Shown piece after piece: positions 41,017 to 50,121 of a stretch of 64,000 nucleotides of DNA; position 1 is the first letter of the stretch; each line of letters opens with the position of its first letter. The DNA is taken from NCBI GenBank assembly GCA_910577185.1, contig CAJTLR010000013.1, positions 1 through 64,000 on the forward strand, read 5' to 3'. This DNA comes from an uncultured Acetatifactor sp. GTDB taxonomy: Bacteria; Bacillota; Clostridia; Lachnospirales; Lachnospiraceae. The notes below the pieces were generated by a model. That model ran no database searches. It saw only the letters and a program-made list of their open reading frames with translations, and was not told the DNA's origin. A program made the position numbers and the translations under genes.

Positions 41017-44000
41017 ATGCGGAGCACATGGCCGGAATGGAAAGTGATGGAGGGATATGGAATCGACTGGGAGAGCGGAGCTGCCGTAACCGGGGAGGGC
41101 AGTGCCTGCACCCTGCATTTCTACCAGGCTTTTCCGGGAGACATGCTGCGGCTTCTGGACCAGGAATACGAATACGCGGTGGCGGTATATGAGAAAAAGA
41201 CGGATTCCAGATATCTCTATACCTATGATTATGAGCCGGAAGAGAACTGGACCACTTATAACGGGGCCCTTTCCCGGAAAGAATTTTCCCGGGGAACCTA
41301 TGTGTTTCAGCATAACCTGTATTTCCGGGTGGTGATACGGCGGCAGCCGGAGACGGAAGCGCCCGCAACAGGGAAGGCAGGGACGCCGGCAGAAAAAGGG
41401 ACGGCCGCAGGAACCGCCCGGCACAGGGCGCCGGAAAAAAGCATGCAGCTGTCCCGGATCCTGCAGTGGGAAAAGGGTGCGCCGCTGCGGCGTGAACAGT
41501 ATATTCAGTGGAAGGAAGCCCGCCGGGGCCGGCTGTTCAGGGAAGAGCTGGAAGAAACCGTCCGGACCGTGCAGGCCCAGCAGACAGACGAGACGTTAAA
41601 CTTTCTGGTGATGACAGACAATCATTATACCGTCAATGGCACCTGGGAGGACACGGCTTCCAACCTGCGCCGGGTGACGGAAGAGCTGCGGGCGGAGGGT
41701 GTGGAGCTGGACGGATTCATACACCTGGGAGATGCCACGGATGGGATGGTTCCCGGGGAGGTTACCCGGGACTATGTGGGGGCCATGCAGGAAGATATCG
41801 CTGCGCTGGAAATGCCTTTTTACTATGTATTGGGAAACCATGATTCCAATTATTTCAGGGGAAATCCGGACCGGTTTTCCGGGGAGCAGATGCGGGAGCT
41901 CTATCTTCCGGGGCGTGAGAGGAACTATTACGAGCAGGATCTGGAATCCCGGCGGCTGCGCATGTTTTTTCTGGACTCCTTTGACCCCGGGGAAAATGTG
42001 CGGTATGGTTTTTCCGACCAGGAACTGGACTGGCTGGAAGGACGGCTGGAACAGACACCGCCGGACTGGCATGTACTGGTATACTCCCATGTGCCGCCCA
42101 CACCCCGGCTGCACTACTGGAGCAAAGAAATCCGGGGCAGCCGGAGACTGCTGCGGATTTTGAAACGGTACCAGATCCGTACCCGGGAACTGACAGGAGG
42201 GGAAGGGAATCTGCTGGGTTTTATTCACGGGCATAATCATGCCGACCAGACGGATTACGAAGAAGGGTTTCCCATCATATCCGTGGGGTGCGGCAAATGC
42301 GAATATTTTGAGGACAAAAAGCCTTCGGGATCTGTCACCTGGGAGCGGGAGAGAGACAGTGTCTCCCAGGAACTGTGGGATGTGCTGGTGGTATCCGTAA
42401 AAAACGAAACCCTGGATTTTGTCCGTTTCGGAGCAGGGGAGAACCGTCATATTTCAAATAATGCATATAAGGACAGGAGAATAGAAATACCCATGAAGAA
42501 AGTGATTACGTATGGGACTTTCGATTTGTTCCATGAAGGCCATTACAATATATTGAAACGTGCCAAGGCCCTGGGAGATTACCTGATTGTGGGTGTCACC
42601 ACGGAGTATTATGACGAACAGAGAGGGAAACTTAATATCGTGGATTCCCTGCTTGAGAGAATCGAGAATGTGCGGGAAACCGGGCTGGTGGACCAGATCA
42701 TCATCGAAGACCACGAGGGGCAGAAGATAGAGGATGCCCAGAAGTACGGCGTGGACATTTTTACGGTGGGGTCTGACTGGGTGGGCGTGTTTGACTATCT
42801 GAAGGCCTACTGCCAGGTGGTTTATCTGGAGCGGACGCCGGACATTTCCTCCACCATGCTCCGGAAGGGAAAATTTCCCATTATCCGCATGGGCGTGGTG
42901 GGAAGCGGACGGATTGCGCCCCGGTTTGTGGCAGAGGCAAAATTTGTCAGCGGCCTGAATGTGCAGAGTGTGTATAATCCGCACAAGGAAGCGGCAGGGA
43001 AATTCGGGACGGAACATTTTCTGGACGCGTACAGTGATTCTTTTGAGGAGTTTCTGGAATCCGTGGACGCCATTTATATCGCCACTCCCCATGAGACCCA
43101 TTATGATTACACCAGAAGGGCGCTGGCGGCGGGAAAGCATGTGCTGTGTGAGAAACCCATGGCGTTTACGGTGGAACTGACGAAAGAGCTGTTCGACCTG
43201 GCCAAAAAGAAGAACCTGGTGCTGATGGAGGGCATCAAGACAGCATACTGTCCCGGTTTTGCGCAGATGATCAACATTGCCAAAAGCGGGAAGATCGGGG
43301 AGATAAAGGATGTGGAGGCCTGCTTTTCCCGCCTGACCCCGCCTTATATGCGTGAGATGATGGATACCCGGTACGGCGGCGCTTTCCTGGAATTTGGCAG
43401 TTATACCATGCTTCCCATCATCAAGCTTCTGGGAGCGCAGTATGAGAACGTGAAAGTGAGCAGCATCCTGGCAGAAAACGGGGTGGATCTGTATACAAAG
43501 ATATATTTTGACTATCCGGGAGGTATGGCAACCTCCAAGACAGGACTTGGAGTGAAATCGGAAGGACAGCTTCTGATTTCAGGTACCAAGGGCTATATTC
43601 TGGCGGAATCCCCCTGGTGGCTCACCAGAAAATTCCAGGTGCGCTATGAGGATCCCACCCAGATCGAGACTTATTCGCCCAAATTCCTGGGAGATGGCCT
43701 GCGGTATGAGATCAGTGAATTTGCATCCAGAATCAACGGAAGGGGTACGCACAACTTCCGTCTCACGGAAGAAGAATCCATTGCCATGGCAGAGGTGGTG
43801 GAGCGTTTTATGGAGGAGCGGCATCTGCAGCGTGCCAGGATGAAAGAGAAGAACCGGGCTTCGGGAGTGAAGATATGGGCCCACAGGGGATGCAGTTACC
43901 GGTTTCCGGAAAATACCCTGGAAGCGTTCGGCGCCGCATGCGAAGTGCCGGGACTTGCCGGGATTGAGCTGGATATCCAGCTGACCCGGGACGGACAGCT

Positions 44001-44652
44001 GGTGGTATTCCATGATGAGACGGTGAACCGGCTCATGGACGCTTCGGGCAATGTGCGGGATTACACCCTGGAGGAATTAAAGGCCATGCGGTTTAAAGAC
44101 TGGGTGCGGCTGCAAAATAAGGAAGAGAGCCCAACCCGGGCCATGCCGCGGATTCCCGCCATGGCGGAGGTGCTGGAGCTGGTCAGGCCCTATGCCAGAA
44201 AATACGGTGTGCAGATCAATATAGAACTGAAAAACAGTATTGTGGCATACGAGGGAATGGAAGAAAAAATTCTGGCCCTGGTAAAGGAATACGGCATGGA
44301 AGAAAATGTGGTGTATTCTTCTTTTAACGGAGAGTCCGTGAAGAAGCTGAAAATGCTGGACCAAGGTGTGCGCACGGGAATTTTACAGCCGGGAATCGGG
44401 GACTGCCTGAGACTTTTTGCACAGACCGGGGCAGACGACCTGCATCCGGGCGTGGACAGCATGCTGGAGGACAGCGCGGCAGGGCTGAAGCTGCCGGAGG
44501 GCGCCAGGGTAAGGGCCTGGAACGGCAGGGAACCTCTGTATGGGCAGGTACGGCAGTATGTGGTCTTTGACCTGGGAAAGATGAAGAAAAACGGGGTTAC
44601 GGATTTCATCACCAATGTGCCGGAGGAATATCTGGGGGAACAAGATGATTAA
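41017..44652 (+). CDS. Four-domain fusion: metallophosphoesterase, cytidylyltransferase, Gfo/Idh/MocA oxidoreductase, GDPD
   Basis: One 1211-residue chain. Residues 1-110 are an unrecognised beta-rich part with an Ala/Pro linker after it. About 194-475 is a calcineurin-type phosphoesterase (MTDNHYT, HLGDATD, LGNHDSN, HGHNHAD). About 493-617 is a TagD-like cytidylyltransferase (YGTFDLFHEGHYNIL, ISSTMLR). About 622-940 is a Gfo/Idh/MocA oxidoreductase (GVVGSGRIAPRF, HVLCEKPMA). About 951-1200 is a GDPD (AHRGCS, ELDIQLTRDGQLVVFHDE). AAGGAG precedes the ATG by 6 nt. The mix of CTP activation and phosphodiester cleavage suggests making and trimming a glycerol-phosphate-like decoration. It overlaps the next gene by 8 nt, and no stop breaks the frame. 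Confidence 0.9.
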   Translation: MRSTWPEWKVMEGYGIDWESGAAVTGEGSACTLHFYQAFPGDMLRLLDQEYEYAVAVYEKKTDSRYLYTYDYEPEENWTTYNGALSRKEFSRGTYVFQHNLYFRVVIRRQPETEAPATGKAGTPAEKGTAAGTARHRAPEKSMQLSRILQWEKGAPLRREQYIQWKEARRGRLFREELEETVRTVQAQQTDETLNFLVMTDNHYTVNGTWEDTASNLRRVTEELRAEGVELDGFIHLGDATDGMVPGEVTRDYVGAMQEDIAALEMPFYYVLGNHDSNYFRGNPDRFSGEQMRELYLPGRERNYYEQDLESRRLRMFFLDSFDPGENVRYGFSDQELDWLEGRLEQTPPDWHVLVYSHVPPTPRLHYWSKEIRGSRRLLRILKRYQIRTRELTGGEGNLLGFIHGHNHADQTDYEEGFPIISVGCGKCEYFEDKKPSGSVTWERERDSVSQELWDVLVVSVKNETLDFVRFGAGENRHISNNAYKDRRIEIPMKKVITYGTFDLFHEGHYNILKRAKALGDYLIVGVTTEYYDEQRGKLNIVDSLLERIENVRETGLVDQIIIEDHEGQKIEDAQKYGVDIFTVGSDWVGVFDYLKAYCQVVYLERTPDISSTMLRKGKFPIIRMGVVGSGRIAPRFVAEAKFVSGLNVQSVYNPHKEAAGKFGTEHFLDAYSDSFEEFLESVDAIYIATPHETHYDYTRRALAAGKHVLCEKPMAFTVELTKELFDLAKKKNLVLMEGIKTAYCPGFAQMINIAKSGKIGEIKDVEACFSRLTPPYMREMMDTRYGGAFLEFGSYTMLPIIKLLGAQYENVKVSSILAENGVDLYTKIYFDYPGGMATSKTGLGVKSEGQLLISGTKGYILAESPWWLTRKFQVRYEDPTQIETYSPKFLGDGLRYEISEFASRINGRGTHNFRLTEEESIAMAEVVERFMEERHLQRARMKEKNRASGVKIWAHRGCSYRFPENTLEAFGAACEVPGLAGIELDIQLTRDGQLVVFHDETVNRLMDASGNVRDYTLEELKAMRFKDWVRLQNKEESPTRAMPRIPAMAEVLELVRPYARKYGVQINIELKNSIVAYEGMEEKILALVKEYGMEENVVYSSFNGESVKKLKMLDQGVRTGILQPGIGDCLRLFAQTGADDLHPGVDSMLEDSAAGLKLPEGARVRAWNGREPLYGQVRQYVVFDLGKMKKNGVTDFITNVPEEYLGEQDD

Positions 44653-46606
44653 ATATGTGAAGAAACAGATCATGGAATTGCTGGATACCTTGATGGAAGC
44701 AAGGGAGACCGTGCAGATGGTCATCGGGCAGCATGATGACGCAGGACTGATGAATGTGCTGGCAGACGCCCAGGAAGCGGCGGTGGCTGTGGGAAATCAG
44801 CTGGAGGAGGCTGCGGAAAACGGAAATGCCGACGGGGACGTGACGCAGGAGACCATAAGCATTCTGGAGAAATACTGTGAACTGCTCTGGAGAGTGACCC
44901 AGGAGGAAGGAGCGCAGGAACGGCTTTTGCTGGTGGCGGAGGGCTGGGGACTTCTGGAGGAGGTGCAGCGGAATGTGACGCGTCTTTCGGAGCAGATTCC
45001 CGTAGTGTTCATGCCGTACAAGGCTTCCATGTGGGACTGCATGGAGAGTGTGTGGGAGGCGGCCCGGGAGGACCCGGACTGTGCGCCTTTTGTGGTGCCC
45101 ATTCCCTATTATGATACCCAGGAGGGGAAGATTACCGCCACACACTATGAGGGGGACCAGTTTCCTGCCTATGTAAGGGTGACGGATTATCAGAATTTTC
45201 CCCTGGAGGAGATACATCCCGGGGCAATTTTCATCCACAATCCTTTTGACGATTATAATAAAGTTACCAGCGTGCCTCCGCAGTTTTATTCCGGGGAATT
45301 AAAAAAATGTACGGACAGACTGATTTATATTCCTTATTATGTTACCGGGGAAGCGGTGTATGTGACACACAGATACATTCCACCGTATGATAATATGGAT
45401 TTTATCGTTACACAGTGCGAAAATATGATTGCATCCTACTCTGCAGAACTGCCGCGGGAGAAATTTCTGCCTTTCGGAAGCCCTGTGGCAGACCGGATCC
45501 TGAAGCTGGAGAATGCCAGGCCCGAGATTCCGGAAAGCTGGAAATCCCAGCTGAAAAACGGCCAGGATTTCGGCAGTGACAGGGCGGTGATGCTGAACAC
45601 CAGTATCTCTCTTCTGATGAAGGAGAAGGACCGGTTTCTGGACAAGATAGAATACTTGTTTGATGTGGCAAAGCGCAGCCAGGGAATTACTCTGGTGTGG
45701 AGGCCCCATCCCCTGCTGTATGCTTCGGCCCAGTCCCTGGGGGAGGCATATGCCGCAAGGCTGGGGGAACTGGAGAGAAAATTTTCCCAGGATAAAATCG
45801 GTGTGCTGGACAAAAATCCGGATGTGGGAGTCACGGTGGCGCTCTGTGATGCCTATCTGGGAGAGACGGCGTCTTCCATGATACATATGTTCGGCATTGC
45901 CGGAAAGCCCAGATTCTACACCAATCTGATGATTCCCGAGAGGAAGAAGAATCCGGGCGATACCAGGTACTATGTGAGCGCATTCTGCCAGACCGGGGAG
46001 AAAGAATATTATGTACTGGACAGAACCGGCTGGATTGTGGAAAAGAACAGGGACACGGACAAGGTGACGCCACTGGTGCGCATTCCGGGCAGGGAGACGG
46101 TCAGGGGCAGGGCCTATAAAAAGATGGAGATCAGGGAGAACTGTCTGTGGGTCTATCCTGATAATGCCAGGGGAACTTTTATTTATGATCTGAAGACCGG
46201 AAAAATGCGGAAGGTATATGAGCCGGAAGAGGCAGGATGGAAAGGGCCGGGGGAAGACTCCCGGAAAGAGGCATCTTCCGGGGAAGGCGATGTGTATCTT
46301 CAGGAAGGACTTTTTTTCCGGGACGGACCGGTGGTGCAGGAGGGGGCCTTTTTCCTGGACGTGGGAAGGGAATGCAGGGCTTACATTCAGGCGGAGCGGT
46401 TTAAGAGAGGAAATTTAAACCACGAGTGGAATGAGAACGATACAAACACCACGGAGGATTATTTTAACTTTCTGGTGTCTGCGCAGGACAGCGAACTGGT
46501 GGGATACCAGGGAGCGTATCCGGTGTGGCTGGCCAGCCTGGACGGAAGCTGCGGCAGGAAGGTCATGCAGGCAGTGAAGGAAAGTATCGGGAAGCGCCGG
46601 GCCTGA
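44645..46606 (+). CDS. CDP-glycerol glycerophosphotransferase-like protein 1
   Basis: A 653-residue protein. After a helical N-terminus (about 1-115) comes a region resembling the TagB/TagF GT-B fold: FMPYKASMWDCMESV, IFIHNPFDDYN, LIYIPYY, then WRPHPLLYA (about 348-356) and YLGETASSMIHM (about 403-414), equivalent to the RLHP and TDYSS motifs that bind the CDP-alcohol. The TDYSS equivalent is changed, so chemistry may differ. The C-terminus has one blade-like repeat (CLWVYPDNARGTFIYDLKTGK). It overlaps the fusion gene, so the two are coupled. The ATG at 44645 follows GGGGGAAC. Confidence 0.72.
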   Translation: MIKYVKKQIMELLDTLMEARETVQMVIGQHDDAGLMNVLADAQEAAVAVGNQLEEAAENGNADGDVTQETISILEKYCELLWRVTQEEGAQERLLLVAEGWGLLEEVQRNVTRLSEQIPVVFMPYKASMWDCMESVWEAAREDPDCAPFVVPIPYYDTQEGKITATHYEGDQFPAYVRVTDYQNFPLEEIHPGAIFIHNPFDDYNKVTSVPPQFYSGELKKCTDRLIYIPYYVTGEAVYVTHRYIPPYDNMDFIVTQCENMIASYSAELPREKFLPFGSPVADRILKLENARPEIPESWKSQLKNGQDFGSDRAVMLNTSISLLMKEKDRFLDKIEYLFDVAKRSQGITLVWRPHPLLYASAQSLGEAYAARLGELERKFSQDKIGVLDKNPDVGVTVALCDAYLGETASSMIHMFGIAGKPRFYTNLMIPERKKNPGDTRYYVSAFCQTGEKEYYVLDRTGWIVEKNRDTDKVTPLVRIPGRETVRGRAYKKMEIRENCLWVYPDNARGTFIYDLKTGKMRKVYEPEEAGWKGPGEDSRKEASSGEGDVYLQEGLFFRDGPVVQEGAFFLDVGRECRAYIQAERFKRGNLNHEWNENDTNTTEDYFNFLVSAQDSELVGYQGAYPVWLASLDGSCGRKVMQAVKESIGKRRA

Positions 46607-46802
46607 GAGGGAAAGCGCCGGGAAGCAGCCGGGATCTGTCTGTCAGACACGCAGAGACCGGGCATCCCGCAGGGTGCGCCCCATATTCCATGGAAGACGG
46701 CCGGGCGACCCTGCCGTCTGCGGGAACACCGGAAGGAGAAAGCCGTATGGAAAACAGGATGAAGAGGAGAAATGCTGACAGGAGAGGGACGGGAGCCGGA
46801 AA

Positions 46803-49106
46803 ATGACAGAGCAGAAAAAGGTACTTTTTATTGTATATAAGACAGAGTGGTGGGGATGTCTGGACAGTCTCTGCAGACAGGAATGCAGGGAGAAAGGAAC
46901 TACCTGCTATGTGATGCCGGTTCCGCGGTATGAGAGGGATCCGGGGACTCTTGAGATGAATACGGCCAAGAAGCATTACAAGCCGGAACAGCTGGCGCCG
47001 CTGGTACCTGAAGGCGCGGTATTTATCGGGAACTGGGAGCAGTTTCCCATGAACCAGGGATTTGACAAAATTTATATCCACAATCCTTATGACAATGCCA
47101 ATGTGATGGACACGGTGGATGTGCTGTTCTATTCCGTAAATCTGAAGACATTTACCAAAAAGCTGATCTATGTGCCGCATGTACTCTGCTTTGGCGGGGT
47201 TCCGATGGAGTTCAACGAGCTTCCCGTGTATGAAAATGTGGATGCGGTGTACCTGCCCCTGAAGCGGGCAAAATATTCCCTGGAGCAGAAATATGATGGG
47301 AAGGTGGAGGCAGTGCCTTCCGGCATTCCGGAGTATCTTGACAGGATTGCGGCACAGATTGCGGAGGAAAAACGGCAAAGCGGGAGCCGGGAGGAAGATG
47401 CCAGGAAAACGCTGCTGTACTGTGTTTCCTTTAATAATCTGTACTATGGCGCGGAACGGCAGATCCAGAAAATGTGGGATATATTTGAATATGCCAGGAA
47501 AAACAAGGATATCAGACTGATATTCCGGCCGGATGAGGATATTCCAGCCAGGTTCCCGTGGCTGCATCCATCCGTGACGGAAGGATATAAGAAGCTGGTT
47601 GCCTATTTTAAAAAGTACAATATCGGTATCTATGATCAGTCGCCGGATGTGTACCGGACGGCAGTGGAAGCCGACGGATACATGGGAGCACATTATCATT
47701 CCACATTGTTCAATATCCAGGGGAAGTATGTCCTGGGTCTGGATAATATTCAGAGGCCGGTTCCTTCCATGGACGCCAGGTGTGTGCCCATTCTGTGGGA
47801 CGCGGAGGTCCGGGAGGATGAGCAGGGGATAGAGATTTTGTTTGTTCCGGACAGAACCCGCCTGATCTGCCGGATGAGAATTCCGGAAGAAATGATTCAG
47901 GGCGGCGGGGAGCTGCCCGGGAAGAAGAAAGCAAAGAAGCATGTTCCGGGAGTGTCCAGGGGAGCAGAGGTGGAAGTCATTGCGCAGGTTCCGGATGATG
48001 TGTCCGGAGGACTGAACTACATCAATATCAGGAAAATCGGAAACTGCCTGTACCTGATTCCGTACAGTTCGGAAGGAATCTGGAAATACGATATGGAGAC
48101 ACGTATATTCAGCCAGCAATATCTGCCCGGTGCGGATAATATGTGCATGACAGCCACTTTTTCCCATGGAAAGTATTTGTATATGATTCCCAGGTTTTAT
48201 CCGGGCATTGTGAAATATGACACGGAGACGGAAGAACTGGAGGTTCTGGACGGCTGGATAGAGGAACTGGACCGGGATGTGGCGTCGGAGAACCGGAAAG
48301 AGCCGTATTTTGTGTGGGCGGTAAAACAGGAGGGAAATATGCTGTATATGGCATCCGCCAAACGGGATGCCTGGATGGAATTTGACATGGACAGTGACAG
48401 CTGGCAGGTCCGGTCAATGAATCTGCCCGGAAGGAGATTCCTTGACATGGTAAAGGACAAGGACAGTGTATGGCTGCTTCCCTACTGCGGAAATGAGATT
48501 CTGCGCTGGAACCGTGTCACCGGGGAGGGCTGTGTACTGTATTACACCGTGAATGCGGATTCGAAAAACGCTCCCTATGCCATGGGGCTGGATGCGGGGG
48601 ACTTCGTGGCCGCATTTCCCCAGCAGGTTACGGACCATGTGCTGCTGATTCCCAAATCCCTGGAGTCCCGGGGGGAGGTAACGGTATCCAAGGGTACGGC
48701 GCCCTTGCGGGAAAGGGATAAAATTGTGGAGAGAAAGGGGCTGATACCCTGCGGGGAGGGCGCTTTCCAGTCAGAGTACCAGCGCCAGAGAAAGACCGGC
48801 TATGAATTTGTGAAAAAGCTGGAGAGCGGCAGGATTCTGGCGTATGAATATTATGATGGTTCCTTTTTGGTGCTGAATGACCAGCTTCAGCCGCTGGCAA
48901 AAATTCCCTGCAGACTTCCCGCGGAGGCAGTGAGGGAGCAGGACGAAGCCATCTGGAAAGAGGCACAGTACAGGGGAGAATTCGGCGGCAATGTCAACGA
49001 AGGATATTCCATTCCGGCCATGATAGATTTTTTTGCGCGGCATGGCGGTGAAGACAGGGATAAAATCCGCAGGCATTATGAGAGATTTCTGGAAGGACTG
49101 TGGTGA
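46803..49106 (+). CDS. CDP-glycerol glycerophosphotransferase-like protein 2 with beta-propeller-like tail
   Basis: A 767-residue protein. The first 340 residues parallel the previous gene product: IVYKTEWWGCLDSL, IYIHNPYDNAN, LIYVPHVLCFGG, LIFRPDEDIPARF and YMGAHYHSTLFNI. The last 400 residues hold repeats of the form YLIPYSSEGIWKYD, YMIPRFYPGIVKYDTET, YMASAKRDAWMEFDMDSD and WLLPYCGNEILRWN, typical of propeller blades. The TagB-like half lacks the full TDYSS motif. GGGAGCCGGAAA precedes the ATG. A hairpin follows the stop. The propeller may bind glycan or protein; function is inferred from neighbours. Confidence 0.65.
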   Translation: MTEQKKVLFIVYKTEWWGCLDSLCRQECREKGTTCYVMPVPRYERDPGTLEMNTAKKHYKPEQLAPLVPEGAVFIGNWEQFPMNQGFDKIYIHNPYDNANVMDTVDVLFYSVNLKTFTKKLIYVPHVLCFGGVPMEFNELPVYENVDAVYLPLKRAKYSLEQKYDGKVEAVPSGIPEYLDRIAAQIAEEKRQSGSREEDARKTLLYCVSFNNLYYGAERQIQKMWDIFEYARKNKDIRLIFRPDEDIPARFPWLHPSVTEGYKKLVAYFKKYNIGIYDQSPDVYRTAVEADGYMGAHYHSTLFNIQGKYVLGLDNIQRPVPSMDARCVPILWDAEVREDEQGIEILFVPDRTRLICRMRIPEEMIQGGGELPGKKKAKKHVPGVSRGAEVEVIAQVPDDVSGGLNYINIRKIGNCLYLIPYSSEGIWKYDMETRIFSQQYLPGADNMCMTATFSHGKYLYMIPRFYPGIVKYDTETEELEVLDGWIEELDRDVASENRKEPYFVWAVKQEGNMLYMASAKRDAWMEFDMDSDSWQVRSMNLPGRRFLDMVKDKDSVWLLPYCGNEILRWNRVTGEGCVLYYTVNADSKNAPYAMGLDAGDFVAAFPQQVTDHVLLIPKSLESRGEVTVSKGTAPLRERDKIVERKGLIPCGEGAFQSEYQRQRKTGYEFVKKLESGRILAYEYYDGSFLVLNDQLQPLAKIPCRLPAEAVREQDEAIWKEAQYRGEFGGNVNEGYSIPAMIDFFARHGGEDRDKIRRHYERFLEGLW

Positions 49107-49107
49107 G

Positions 49108-49127
49108 CCGGGGGCTCCGGCCCCCGG
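49108..49127 (+). terminator. GC-rich hairpin after the propeller gene
   Basis: CCGGGGGC-TCCG-GCCCCCGG is a perfect 8-bp stem with a tetraloop, 2 nt after the stop. Only a short TTTT occurs downstream, so termination may be partial. Confidence 0.5.
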
Positions 49128-49194
49128 TCCGCCCGGGTTTTCAGGAAAGGGACACAAAAATGTGCTTTTGGATTAAAAAGCGGCTTATCTAAAA

Positions 49195-49217
49195 GTATAT
49201 ATATCTTATTATATAAG
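49195..49217 (+). promoter_or_regulatory. Shared 23-nt A/T-rich element, copy A
   Basis: The same 23 nt occur at 53062-53084. In this copy the centre forms a perfect inverted repeat ATCTTAT-TAT-ATAAGAT (49203-49219). It sits about 130 nt before the cytidylyltransferase gene. It could be an operator, a promoter core or a recombination footprint. Confidence 0.6.
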
Positions 49218-49350
49218 ATGTGGGGTTCTCTGTCCGGCAGGGCGGGGAGCTGACACCTGCGGTCCCTGGCCGGGCGCACATGACACAAAAGCGGCTGCGC
49301 GGATCCGGTACACTGGCTGCGGGAATAAAACGGAAGCATAGGAGCAGGAT

Positions 49351-50082
49351 GTGAATATTGCGGTTATTTTGGCTGCCGGCGTGGGGCAGCGGATGAGGAA
49401 CAGCGGCTTGCCGAAGCAGTTTCTGAAGCTTATGGGAAAGCCCATTGTAATTTACACACTGGAAAAATTTGAGGAGAATGAAGAGATTGACAAGGTCATC
49501 GTGGTGTGTCATGGCAGCTATATCGAGTACATGCAGAATCTGCTCTCTCTTCACCGGATCAGAAAGGTCGTAAAAGTCATTGTAGGCGGCAGTGACCGGC
49601 AGGCCAGTCTGCAGAGGGGACTTTCCGCCATTGTGGAAACCGGCGGAAAGCCGGAGGATATTGTGGTGATTCACGACGGTGTGCGGCCGCTGGTGGATCT
49701 GGCCACCATTCATGAAAATATCAGGGTTGCGGCGGAGTACGGCTGTGCGGTTACGGTTCACCCGGTGCGGGAGTCGGTGGTGATTACGGGAACGGAAGAA
49801 GCGGGAATGTCAGATTTCAAGAAGAGAACGGATACGTATTCCATGACGGCTCCCCAGTCTTTCCAGCTGGGAAAGATTCTGGAGGCATACCAGAGGGCCG
49901 ATCTGACAAACCAGAAAGGAATTCCGCTGCTGGATGCGGCCATGGTGTATGCACAGGCGGGAGGAGAGGTTCATCTGGTAAAGGAGCAGGGCACCAATAT
50001 CAAGATTACCACCCCGGAAGATGTGTATTTTCTGAAAGCGATACTGGAACTGGAAGAGAATAAATATATTTTCGGGTTATAA
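49351..50082 (+). CDS. IspD/TarI-type cytidylyltransferase
   Basis: This 243-residue nucleotidyltransferase has the CTP-binding loop LAAGVGQRM, PKQFLKLMGKP, GGSDRQASLQRGL and HDGVRPLVD, the family core shared by IspD (isoprenoid) and TarI/Bcs1-type (CDP-ribitol) enzymes. It lies in a surface-glycan block beside CDP-glycerol transferases, not with isoprenoid genes, so activation of an alditol phosphate for a teichoic-acid-like polymer is the better guess. It starts with GTG 49351 after AGGAGCAGGAT. The SDR gene follows 39 nt later. Confidence 0.85.
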   Translation: MNIAVILAAGVGQRMRNSGLPKQFLKLMGKPIVIYTLEKFEENEEIDKVIVVCHGSYIEYMQNLLSLHRIRKVVKVIVGGSDRQASLQRGLSAIVETGGKPEDIVVIHDGVRPLVDLATIHENIRVAAEYGCAVTVHPVRESVVITGTEEAGMSDFKKRTDTYSMTAPQSFQLGKILEAYQRADLTNQKGIPLLDAAMVYAQAGGEVHLVKEQGTNIKITTPEDVYFLKAILELEENKYIFGL

Positions 50083-50121
50083 GACCGCGCGGGGGCAGAA
50101 GATTAACAGGAGGGGCTGTGT

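Noticed and set aside
46563..48167. 534-codon minus-strand frame opposite the propeller gene
   Set aside because: Shadow of the plus-strand gene, no domain features or ribosome site.
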